Positions 23,031 through 32,789 of a stretch of DNA of 64,000 nt are shown piece by piece. The notes under the pieces were generated by a model. The model searched no databases and had not been told where the DNA came from. It saw only the letters and a list, made by a program, of their open reading frames with translations. Numbering within the stretch: the first letter of the stretch is position 1; every line of letters starts with the position of its first letter. A program made the translations under genes and the position numbers. Source of the stretch: Cylicocyclus nassatus (Eukaryota > Nematoda > Chromadorea > Rhabditida > Strongylidae); contig CATQJL010000316.1 of the NCBI GenBank assembly GCA_958299035.1, forward strand, positions 24,157,676 to 24,221,675, read 5' to 3'.

Positions 23031-23314
23031 GAATTTTGTCCTCTTTCTAATGGTTGTAATCTCATTGCATAATATTCAATGTTCATAATATTCAAACTCC
23101 CTCTGACTGTCTATTGTTCTCATATACTGCCTTTGCATAGAAAAATAAACTGTGCCATTTATTTACTAAGAAATACCTCGTTGTTGCTGTCCTATCTATA
23201 ATCTTGATAAGAATTTTTACATTAAAGGAAGGCTCACTTAAAAGCGGAAACCTAGTATCACAAAAGGAAGCTTGATATGGAAGAAACGGATCGCGAATCA
23301 AAAGCGAAAACCGC

Positions 23315-23450
23315 AAAGTGCTGCGGAAATCCTGCGAAAGCGCTGCGGAAACCCTGCACCCTGAGATTGCAGGGTTTCCTCAGCGCTTTCGCAGGATTTC
23401 CGCCGGGTCACCTGCGGAAACCCTGCGAAAGCGCTGCGGAAGTTCCGGCC
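23315..23450. repeat. CCGCAG-rich hairpin repeat at the right-arm junction
   Basis: Dense alternation of CTGCGGAAA / TTTCCGCAG and CTGCGAAAGCGCTGCGG boxes forms several possible hairpins. It lies just before segment B-like sequence resumes at about 23460. Confidence 0.7.
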
Positions 23451-23910
23451 AGTTGTCTGAGTTTTAGATATTTTGTTGGACTCGATGAATGTAAAAAATT
23501 GTTCTCAGGTTTGCAGGCGAGAGCTTAGATTTTTGTTTCTTTCTCTACAGGTTTCTTATGCAAAGGTTTCCAAGTGTATGAACCCCGGTCTTTGCTAGTG
23601 CATGCCTTAACTGTATCGCCGATCAGAATATATGGAGTCGTCTACTGAATGAAATTTTTTAAGGTATCACTATCAGTTAGAAAAACATTTTATAGAAGTG
23701 CTTTAAGGTAATCAAGAGTGTGCTTTGAAGTTGCTTCATCTTCTCTTCTTCGCGAAGAAATGGTTTGGTTCTATCTTTTTGGAAATTTCCAAACATCCTT
23801 CTTGAACTCGTGTTTCTTCCGCCAGTCGATTTGATTCATATTGCGTTGCGTACTTGAAGACATCTAATCCTCTTACCATAACCTTCAACCGTAGTGCTTA
23901 TTTACCTTAA

Positions 23911-24267
23911 AGGCACCGTCCACCCTAGGTTGAGGGTATTGAGCTTTTGGCAGCATATAACAGTAGGGCCTCCTATCAAGCCAATGCCCAAGTCGCGGCG
24001 CAAAATGTCGCTTCCGAAGCGAGAAAATTGCTTCGGAATAGCGAAGATGCACGTGGACCCCCATCCATGCCCGCCCCTCCGCATCCGTGCCCGCCCATTT
24101 GTGCGCGCTCATCCAATCACCGTTCTGAAAAGCCGGCCTGTGGGTTCTCCGGAATGGGGATTTTCGGGATTTTCGCGGATTCTCGACTTCATATTTGGAA
24201 TCAGGGACATGAGAAGGCTATGAAACAACAAAAACTTGGAAGTCGAGAATTTGGGTGGACGGTGCCT
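23911..24267 (+). mobile_element. TTAA MITE family 2, copy c
   Basis: This 357-bp element is flanked by TTAA at 23907-23910 and 24268-24271. Both flanks match the uninterrupted site at 7562-7565 (TTATTTACATTAAGGTA), so it is a clean insertion into segment B. Its termini are identical to copy a, including the CCCTAGGTTGAGGGTA stretch. Confidence 0.92.
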
Positions 24268-25970
24268 TTAAGGTACACAGTATGTAATCTTCAAGATGCT
24301 GATGAGACTGTGGGTGTGCTTGAGGGATGCCGTGTATGAAAGGTAAACCCTTCAATTCTTTGATCTTGCCCATTTTGCTTGTAGAATCACAACAGTACGT
24401 CTCCACAGATAGGTTGCCGATTTCACAAACATCTAACAACTAAGTTTTTATTCTTGGCGAACATCTCAGTGCAAACGTTCACTGCAACTAACTACACTTG
24501 TCGATCGAAAATCGTAATCTACTACTTGCTTTGCTCTTGTGAAGCATTACACAAGCGTCCATCCCGAACCTTTGAAACTCAGTTTTCTTGTGTATTGAGG
24601 CGGTTTCACCAAGTCGCGGTGAAGTGAGTAGCATTGATAACCAGAGAAACGATATTCCTCATCACCATCAGCGAAGAGAATACACTGCTGACTAGTCTAT
24701 AAACAGATTTGATATAGCCACTACACAACAACGAAGTAGGTGACAATCTGGAAGTTTCTACGTCAAGCATATATCGGAAAAGGCCAGAAATACATAATCA
24801 ATTTTCAATTTTAAGCTGAGACTCGAGTGCAGTAGATTTCATGTTTTTGCCTCAGAAATTATTTGTAGCTGTTAAGTTTCTGTGCTGCGCTGATTATTGT
24901 CCTAGGGTATAGTGTTATTCTTGTTAGGTTGGTGCTGGTTCCAATCAAGTGTGTCTTAAGACCAGAGCTGTTATAGCAGTGAATTTTTTTTAAGTAAAAG
25001 CGGAAAATGTAAAAAGCGTAAGCGTTTCCCCTACAGTGTGTGGCGCTTGAAAACGTCACAGAAAAGGCGAAAAAGTCATAAACATGGGTTTTGTGAACTT
25101 TCCTTTCTAGCTGAGCGAAAATCGTGCTAATCGGGAGCAATTTTCATTTTCGTGAAAAACGCATACCCGAAAATCTGAAAAAATTACGAAAAACTAACTT
25201 ACCTCGAACTTACCAAGGCTAATTCTTGGCAAAGGCATCGCTATAAAAAAGGGTTTCCTCTTTCATACAAAAATAATTTTGAGAAAAACCGTTGGGAAGA
25301 AAGGCACTTATGATAATCCGGCGCAAGAACTTTTAGGACAACCTAATATATCGATTGATTAGGTTACTTACCTCGTCCTTTTCAATCAATTATAATTCCA
25401 TTTTCGATAATTCATTCAAAAACTTGAATTTGACGTAAGGGGTTCTTCTCCAACTTCAAAATTACGATATCCATAGACGGTATCTGGTATAAACACCAGC
25501 TTTCAAAGAAAAGATATGTGATGCAGGAGTGGCACAATAATTTAATTTATGCCAATGCGCAAAACAATTTCGCAAATATGGATTAGTCGCAACTTTTATG
25601 ATTTTCAATAAGGATATCGGGCAAAACGATTTACATTTCTACTTGAATGACACATTGCCGTTTTTCACAAGAGGTGACTTCAAGACTTGATCCATAAGCA
25701 CAAGATTTCAGCTTTACCAGATGTTCCAATAAATCACTCATGCGAAAGCAATTAATCAAAGAAGAACGTAGAGTAATACTGAGCTTATATTAGTACCGTT
25801 GTCCTGAAGGCATAGTATAGGCAAAGTTGAAAGGTAGCTTAGTCGATAGAATAGCGGAGTTTGTAAACATGTAGGTGATGAGTTGCTAAATATCGCAGCA
25901 AAAATTCTGCGAGAAAACCTCCTTCAAAAAAGCAGATAGAATGTGGTGTGCGATTCATAATCAGCTGAAT
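23911..25970 (-). repeat. Right arm of the large inverted duplication (runs into the gap)
   Basis: This is the reverse complement of 15977-18034. Unlike the left arm, sequence matching segment B continues beyond its inner end (23460-23906), so the right arm has the ancestral context. The outer end is cut by the N gap at 25971. The open frame on the minus strand at 24859-25140 is identical to the one in the other arm and is not called as a gene. Confidence 0.9.
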
Positions 25971-26470
25971 NNNNNNNNNNNNNNNNNNNNNNNNNNNNNN
26001 NNNNNNNNNNNNNNNNNNNNNNNNNNNNNNNNNNNNNNNNNNNNNNNNNNNNNNNNNNNNNNNNNNNNNNNNNNNNNNNNNNNNNNNNNNNNNNNNNNNN
26101 NNNNNNNNNNNNNNNNNNNNNNNNNNNNNNNNNNNNNNNNNNNNNNNNNNNNNNNNNNNNNNNNNNNNNNNNNNNNNNNNNNNNNNNNNNNNNNNNNNNN
26201 NNNNNNNNNNNNNNNNNNNNNNNNNNNNNNNNNNNNNNNNNNNNNNNNNNNNNNNNNNNNNNNNNNNNNNNNNNNNNNNNNNNNNNNNNNNNNNNNNNNN
26301 NNNNNNNNNNNNNNNNNNNNNNNNNNNNNNNNNNNNNNNNNNNNNNNNNNNNNNNNNNNNNNNNNNNNNNNNNNNNNNNNNNNNNNNNNNNNNNNNNNNN
26401 NNNNNNNNNNNNNNNNNNNNNNNNNNNNNNNNNNNNNNNNNNNNNNNNNNNNNNNNNNNNNNNNNNNNNN
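25971..26470. other. Assembly gap (500 N)
   Basis: A run of exactly 500 N is a scaffold gap, probably of conventional size. Reading frames that cross it are meaningless. Confidence 0.99.
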
Positions 26471-26490
26471 AAGCAGTGGTATCAACGCAG
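26471..26490 (+). other. cDNA template-switch primer sequence (probable contamination)
   Basis: The first 20 bases after the gap, aagcagtggtatcaacgcag, match the common 5' part of the SMART-type cDNA primer, and the next bases (gtact) resemble its continuation. An exact 20-base match at a contig end points to untrimmed library adapter. Confidence 0.85.
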
Positions 26491-26950
26491 GTACTCCCCC
26501 AAAAACCTTAAGGGATTGCTAGTACGGAACCGAGCTTATGACCGCCTCTGCATTAGCCCAAACTGTGTGATTTGCCGTTATGGAAGAGAAGGAGACTGTA
26601 CCGTAACAGGAGTGGTATATCTAATCGAGTGTCTCTCTTGCGGTGAAGAATACATAGGAGAAACGGGACGATCCCTCTCAGTTCGTATCAAAGAACACTT
26701 GGATGGGCTCAGTAAGTCAAGATCATCTACGCCTTTGGGAGCCCATCGCCAGAAAGATCATGCCAACGTTTCGTTCGAAGTGAAGGTCACGATCTTGTCG
26801 TACGAACCCGAAATTATAGCGCGCAAAACTCTCGAGGCGTTGTGGATATCCGCAAGAAATCCAAAATTAAACAGAAAAGAGGAGTGCTTATCGGTAACAA
26901 ACGAGCTCGCACCTTACCAAAGCTTATGTAAATTTGACCTACGTAGCTGA
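26491..26950 (+). CDS. Penelope-like retroelement, C-terminal GIY-YIG endonuclease part
   Basis: The frame is open from the gap edge to TGA at 26948-26950. It contains a cysteine cluster (CISPNCVICRYG...DC), then a GIY-YIG nuclease: GVVYLIEC..C as the first block, EEYIGETGRSL as the YIG block, the conserved R of RIKEH, and a late acidic residue and Asn in EALWISARNPKLN. In Penelope-like elements this nuclease nicks DNA for target-primed reverse transcription. The reverse transcriptase expected upstream would lie in or beyond the gap. No frame damage is visible in the remaining part. Confidence 0.85.
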
Positions 26951-27176
26951 GGTTTGCGTTGGCGGGTTGCGTTGGCGGGCCCTCAGGCCTTAAATAGCGT
27001 TGTGGCTAGTTTACCTCACTATCGGGTGGCCTTTGGCAAAATCTCGTTATCTCTAAGGTGAGTATCTCTTTGCGACCTAACATGCATGTTTTGGCTTCAT
27101 CTGATCTTGACAATCGATTCTGTAGCGAGATGAGGCGTTTGGAGGGACGTATCATAAATGGTTTTTGACTTTTCCA

Positions 27177-27212
27177 GGCTCTGACGAAGGCGTGGACGCC
27201 GAAACGTCGGCC
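27177..27212 (+). ncRNA. Hammerhead-ribozyme-like motif of the Penelope-like element
   Basis: The sequence has the hammerhead order: GGCT (stem I 5'), CTGACGA core, stem II GGCG-TGGA-CGCC, GAAAC core, GTC cleavage triplet, and GGCC that can pair back with GGCT. Stem III would be only A-U and C-G with no loop, as in minimal type I hammerheads that work as dimers, and there is one extra A between CTGACGA and stem II. Penelope-like elements are known to carry such ribozymes in their terminal repeats, and this one lies 226 bases after the stop codon. Confidence 0.6.
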
Positions 27213-27309
27213 CAATAAATATCAATACCATCTTGGTCAACGCTAGAAAACAATCAATAATCATATCAAGGACCATGCCAAGATTTAAAGAAGGTCGGAC
27301 CACCGCATT

Positions 27310-29390
27310 ATTACTTCTCTAGACGAATCCTGAAACCATATTCGGCTATCCTTGCAAAAACAGCAAGTAGATCAGACCAAGATGTCGTCTAGGTAGGTTG
27401 CTACCCCTCGCAGACCATTCACCATCTTGTTCATGATTTGCTGGAAGATCCCTGGTGCTGTCTTGATTCCAAAAGGCAGTCTGTTGTACTGGTACAATCC
27501 TCTATGCGTGTTAATCACCACCATTTTCTTCGCTTCTTCTGACAACTCGATCTGCAGATAGGCGTCCGACAGATTTATCTGCGAAAACACTGTACCTCCA
27601 TTGAGGGATGCGAATCCTCCAGCAATGGCTAAGGATAATCATACGACTCCAGCGCTTTGTTGAGTCCAGTTGAGAAGTCGGCACACACTCTCAACTTTCC
27701 ATTCGCCTTCCTGACGCATACGATCGGAGCTGCCCACTCACTGTGCGTCACTGGACTTATGACATTCAGTCCCAATAATCTATCCAACTCCTTTTCGACA
27801 GCTTCGAGCGCAGCATGGGGGACAGGCCTGCAAGCCTTAAACACTGGGCGAACGTTTTCGTCAACTCTCATGTGTGCTTTCTCCTTTGTGCAAAGTTCTA
27901 AAGCTTTCTTGCAAACTTCTGGATAGGTTTCCTTTAGCTTTAGAGCAATGTCTTTGGTTCGCCCTGTTTTCATTTCGGCAGCCATTCTGCTTAAGTGATA
28001 AGACATATCTTCGTTCTTCTGGATCCACTCAAGTCCTAGGAGTGAGTTGTGAGGCGTCACGTATGCATAACCTTCGCTCCTAGATCCTTTGATCTCATAC
28101 CTACACCATAACTTTCCATGGACTTTCATGGAGCCTCCGCTAGCATTCTTGACGATCACGCTTGCCTTTTCCAACTGTGGAGTGTCCATGCTTCTCCAAA
28201 CCGCTTCGTTTAGCAAGGTGATATCTGATGTCCAGTAGAAAACTAACTGGATGGCTATTTACTTTCGCTTCCACATATACGCGAGTCGAATTCACTTCCA
28301 TCATCGCGTTCGCAATCTTCGCTACGCTGTGCACATGACGTTTTGGTTTCGTCCAACTTCTGTTCCTACTGGTGTCGCTGCTTCTGTGGATTCTTCGTTT
28401 CGAATCTTGCTGAACAAGTGCTTTTCTGTCCGCCACTTGTTCGCGATACTTCTCCATGTGACCTGTCGTTTTGCACTTCTTGCAGAACCATAGCTTTTCT
28501 TTGCATTCCCTGGCGAAGTGAGCTTTACCACAGTTCCAGCATTCCAGCTTTTTGGGTTCCTTGGGTTCCTCCTTGCTTGTTGCTTCGACAATCTTCGTGC
28601 AACCAGCTACAGTCTCGCTATCCTTCTTGAGACTAAGGAAGTTTTCGCACTCCAGGTACAGTTCGTGTAGCGACATCTTTCGTCCAGCCTTGTACTCCTT
28701 GTCCAGTACGGCTATGAGTCGCTGCCTGATTTCTGCTTCTTTTTGGCTCTTTAGGACAAAAATCCATAACAGGCATTTAGTTCCATCACTATCCAAGTCA
28801 CGGATCTTCGCTTTTTCGCACAACTCGTTCACTTTTCCGGTGTACATGAGGTAATCTTCGGAATCTGCCTTCTCCAGTCACAGACACTGGTACGCATAGC
28901 AGTGGCGGTCCGAGGGGGGAGCGCCCCCCTCCCCGAGAATGGGTCGCGAAATTTTTGGAACTTACAGTGTTTCGACGGTTTCTTCGAAATTAATTGAGGT
29001 TACCTCCTTTGATAACACATGCCTCTGGTATTTCTCGAAACTGCCCTTGTCCAATTTCTCGCATAGCAGCCTCACCCTGGCACTCTCTGTGAGCTGCTTC
29101 GCATCTTGGACAAAGACTTCCTTGTAGCTCGCGTACCATTTGCTAAACATTCGTCTGCTTCTGGGTCAAAGTAGAACTATTCGATCCGATTGCTTAGTGC
29201 GGACATCATGTTCGTAATCTCCGTCGATCTGGTCTGGTTCGTTCCTCCGATGTGCTTCAGGAACATCTCCATCATCTCCTTCCTTTCTTCTTCGTTTCAG
29301 TTCAAGGCTTCGTCCTTCGGCTACTCTTCGATAATAGCCGCACGTTCGATCGCCGCTGTTGTTTCCTTCGCTTCTGGACACAATTCGACT
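27310..29390 (-). pseudogene. Ty3/gypsy-type LTR retrotransposon remnant (gag, protease, partial RT)
   Basis: Reading leftwards from about 29390 there is a gag segment (..KWYASYKEVF.., ARVRLLCEKLD), interrupted at 28900-28968 by a hAT-type fragment, then gag to a CCHC zinc knuckle (CWNCGKAHFAREC). A second knuckle (CKKCKTTGH) has lost its last cysteine. Next come a protease region with a damaged active site near 28235, a linker, and reverse transcriptase blocks: SEWAAPIVCVRK, FSQINLSDAYLQI, RLPFGIKTAPGIF and the catalytic YLDDILV at about 27372-27392. RNase H, integrase and the 3' LTR are absent. Frameshifts near 29160, 28230 and 27630 and a stop near 27622 show it is dead. Similar elements are common in nematodes. 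Confidence 0.85.
28900..28968. mobile_element. Fragment of a hAT-type repeat inside the gypsy gag
   Basis: CAGTGGCGGTCCGAGG, then a G-run/C-run and CGAGAATGGGTCGCGAAATT, match the left end of the hAT MITE at 42676. The right terminus is missing. It interrupts the gag reading frame. Confidence 0.7.
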
Positions 29391-29394
29391 GGAT

Positions 29395-29612
29395 AATACA
29401 GAAGTAGGAGGAATAATTTATTAGAAATTAATAGAACAGGAAAAATAAAGAGGCGATGAGTGAACAGAAAAACAATAGAATAATGGAACTGTAGAACTGC
29501 AGAACTGACTGAGGCAAAGAGTGAGCGCCTTTCATAGCGCTCATTTCCCGCGCACTCTGAGGTTGCGATCGACTGCGCGAGGCAGATCACTATGAGGAAC
29601 AATTGATCACTT
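29395..29612 (-). repeat. Candidate 5' LTR of the gypsy-type element
   Basis: This non-coding stretch lies upstream of the gag start on the minus strand and contains an AATAAA-like signal (AATAAATTATTCC) and G/C-rich boxes. No second LTR is present for comparison and no clear primer-binding site was identified, so the limits are guesses. Confidence 0.3.
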
Positions 29613-29614
29613 AC

Positions 29615-29957
29615 AATCACAACAAAAACCAAAACCCCAAGAAAACGAAAATAATCGTATCTCAGTTCAAAAACATTCTGCAAAGTTCCCACTTGCTTAC
29701 GCATATAATCTCCCAAACAGCATTTGTATATAAACTTGCTGCATTTTTCTCATGCCTAGAAATCGAGAAGAAAATAATGGCTCCAAATTTCAAACTTTTC
29801 CTGTAATGGACCTATGCTCCTCGCAAATATGTGATTATATACTAGCCTATCAACTCAAGAATACTCTCACAAATTTGTACCCTTTAGATGCTTTAGTTTT
29901 TAAGAAATATGATTTTGAAGGCACGAATATGAAAAGACTTATGGGACAACCTAATAA
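29615..29957 (-). mobile_element. Mariner-like fragment into which the gypsy element inserted
   Basis: The end GACTTATGGGACAACCTAAT (29938-29957) is a mariner terminus like that of the 5954-6967 element. The stretch at 29640-29710, read on the minus strand, matches that element's interior (ATACGATTATTTTCG). The other end is missing. Confidence 0.5.
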
Positions 29958-30530
29958 ATGTTTTCAGTCAGAAGTTTGGACTTGTGCACTATAAAATGTT
30001 TGGAAAATAATAGCGTTTTTTTTGCTTGCTTGCTTTCGCACGGTAAAACGGCGGGCCCCAAGAATACATGAGGTACTATTTTATGGAGCAAATCAAACTC
30101 TACAAGCTTGCATTCATGCCTTTATTTTCGAGCTTGATCCACACAAAAATTGTGACCAGAATCTAGAAAGTTCTATATGTCCAAAAAACCGAGAAAAAAA
30201 TCGGATCCCCGCCCGAACATTTCGAATTTTCTACTCTCATATCTAAATTATCGACATCAAACATTCATATACAGTTTGGAAATTTACCTTGACTAGAAGA
30301 AAAAACGAAACTTTTTGTGTTTTCCTCACAGCAATGCTGGGTTTTTTACATCAGTAATTTCAATCACAAGGCTTTTGTGAGTATAGCCGTGAACTAATAG
30401 CTAAACTTCAGGAGCTAATTCCAAAAAATATCGAATTTAGCAATAATCAGAAGAGAGAAGCTAAATTTAATATTTCTCGATAATTACCCTAACTTCACGA
30501 GCACAAGACGCACATTTTTCATTTTTTTAT
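29958..30530. other. Nothing recognised
   Basis: This is A/T-rich sequence with no supported gene or element. Confidence 0.4.
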
Positions 30531-30539
30531 ATAAGCAGC

Positions 30540-31560
30540 TCGACACCATTGTGCCTCGCAAAACTGTGGCTCTTCCGCACAATGTTAAATAAGAAGCAGC
30601 ACTGCAGAAGTCACTTGGTCGCGACAATTATTGGTGTATTCAGGAGCTGGTCAAGTTTAGCAAAAACATGCGTTTGTGCTGCGAAATTACTTTAGCTCTT
30701 CAAATGGCTAAGAATTCACAACTGTACTTGCAAAAGCTTGTTGTATAAAATTACCCATGTAAGAACAACTTAGCGTAGCTTTGAGAAACATGAAAGTTTT
30801 TGTTTGGAAATTCAAGTCTGCGTCTCTTCATTTTCCTTCGCCTTGCTTGGCAAAATGCCAGCGCTGTACGCTCAAGTCTTCAACGATGAGGAGGCGCTGC
30901 TCCACATAAAGCTTCCTCTGTTCCGAGTTGAAGACTATATCCGATTGTCTGACATTGATAGTACAATTATATGCAAATGGGAGTTCTATAGGAAGTTTTC
31001 GGAAAGTTAAAAGGAGAGCTTAATTTTTTTCCGATTTTGTGGTTTTTGGAAAAATTTCAACTTTGATTCAAACTCCAGGACAAACTTGCTGCGAAAGCAG
31101 GAATGCCAACTTGTAGAGCTTGCTTTGCTCTATCGAACAATTCCCGTCATGCTTTTTGGGATTAACCTGGTTCGCCATTTGGCGTGGAAGCTGATTTTGC
31201 TATGAAAAAGCTAACAATAAGTTTTAAAAAATGCATGAGCTAATCTTTGATCCTGAGAACAAATGAACATGATACTCGTGTTCAGCATGTCAAACTACCT
31301 TAACGTGCAAAGTTTCGCCGGATATCGACGGTTCCGACTCTTTGGCACTGATGGATTTCCAAAGGGACTTTGACGCATTCAACTCGTTCGAGTTCGCGAA
31401 GTCTCTAGATTTCGATTTGACTTCAGCTTACAATTCTTTTTTCAGTGAGCTCAATAGGCCGGCCGATGGTCAATTTATTTCCTTATTTCGATTCATGGCA
31501 CGCAAAGACTGGGCGCCGTTGCGTCTTACCAAGGTAGTTTGTGCGTAAGAGACGGCAGAT
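30540..31560 (+). pseudogene. Decayed coding-like fragments of an unrecognised gene
   Basis: Four stretches read like real protein, with balanced composition and codon-like third positions. They are about 30594-30750 (..LGRDNYWCIQELVKFSKNM..), 30855-31010 (MPALYAQVFNDEEALLHIKL..), 31080-31190 (..LAAKAGMPTCRACFAL..) and 31285-31548 (..DSLALMDFQRDFDAF..). In-frame stops occur inside or just after them and I could not join them with good splice sites. The family is not recognised. It could be a dead gene copy or exons of a diverged gene mis-framed by sequence errors. Confidence 0.3.
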
Positions 31561-31969
31561 GGCAAGAGGAACGAAGAGCGCTTGATCAGGGAGACGCCGA
31601 TATGTGCAGTCTTTGCGTGCTATGAATCGCCGATACGTATCGTTTTTGCTACAAAACCGTGAAACCTCGATTCTGACCGCTTTGGAAAACTGCGTACATT
31701 TTCTCCACTTTGTCATTTAAAATCAAACAATTTGTGCAGGTTTATAGCCCACTTTCAAATTACTTAATTTCAAAATATGAATGTGCCTCATGCAAAGGGA
31801 AGGGAGTCATGGACAATGTTGCAAAACTTATGCGAAAATCTAATACTATGATCATCTTACTGAAGGCAGAATTCCTGTATCAACAACCAAATCTGTGAAG
31901 GTTGAGGCTACAGGCGAGACCTGGGTCCCGGCACGCATAGAGGGGGCGCGCGACTCCCGCGCAGCCAGT

Positions 31970-32788
31970 TATAGTAGACGTCACCCGTCTAGTCACCTCG
32001 TGCGATGCGTGTTACTGCACACAAATTTGAAATCCTGGATAAGGCGCTGGAGTCCCGCCGTACTATGCTTAACAAGTGCACAGTACGGCTAAAATTTAAC
32101 GCCCTTTTCATATTTTCATGCTCTATTCTGTTCTTAGCTTCACACACGGCCTAGTTTTCAGTTAGTTGTCGTATTTATATGCCACGCATGCCGTTTCCGA
32201 TCGAATATCTCAAATTTATCACTTTTAATTTCAGGAGGAGGCAGAAGATGGGCAAACTTGCAAGATTCTGAAGTAAGTCTGCTTTCGTCAGTATTGTAGT
32301 ATGTAGAAGGAGCAGAGTATTTCTTGAGCAGTATTAGTTTCAACTTCCTTCTCAGTGTTATCAAAAACCGTGGTGTTCTATGCCGTTTATTTTGAGAAGC
32401 TTTTTTAGATCGAAGAAATTTGAAAGTCGTGCTGCCTAACAGATACTACTCTTTCTTCTTAATAGCAGACTACTTGAAATCTTGCAAGTTTGCCGATCTT
32501 TTGCCTCATCCTGAAAGTAAAAGTGATAAATTTTGAGATAATCGATCTGAAACGGCATGCATGGCGTATGAAGGCGACATATAATTGAGAACTAGACCAT
32601 GCGTAAAGCTAAGAGCAGAGAAACATCAAAACATGGAAAATAAGCAGTATGGCGTCAAATTTTAGCCGTACTGTGCACTTGGTGTAAGCACGGTACGGCG
32701 GGACCCCAGCGCCTCATCCAGGATTTCAAATTTGTGTGCAGTAACACACATCGCACCGAGGTGACTGGACGGATGATTTCTACTATAC
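31970..32788. mobile_element. Foldback element (about 820 bp)
   Basis: The outer ends TATAGTAGA ... TCTACTATA are inverted, and the arms (31980-32290 against 32470-32780) match over most of their length, including GTGTTACTGCACACAAATTT and TTTAGCCGTACTGTGCACTT. No transposase or clear target duplication was seen. Confidence 0.7.
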
Positions 32789-32789
32789 A

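Noticed and set aside
25941..26522. Reading frames crossing the first N gap
   Set aside because: Almost all residues are unknown; the frames exist only because N does not encode a stop.
29321..29716. A 131-codon minus-strand hydrophobic frame resembling a membrane protein
   Set aside because: It runs through the candidate LTR and upstream mariner fragment and joins gag out of its proper frame.
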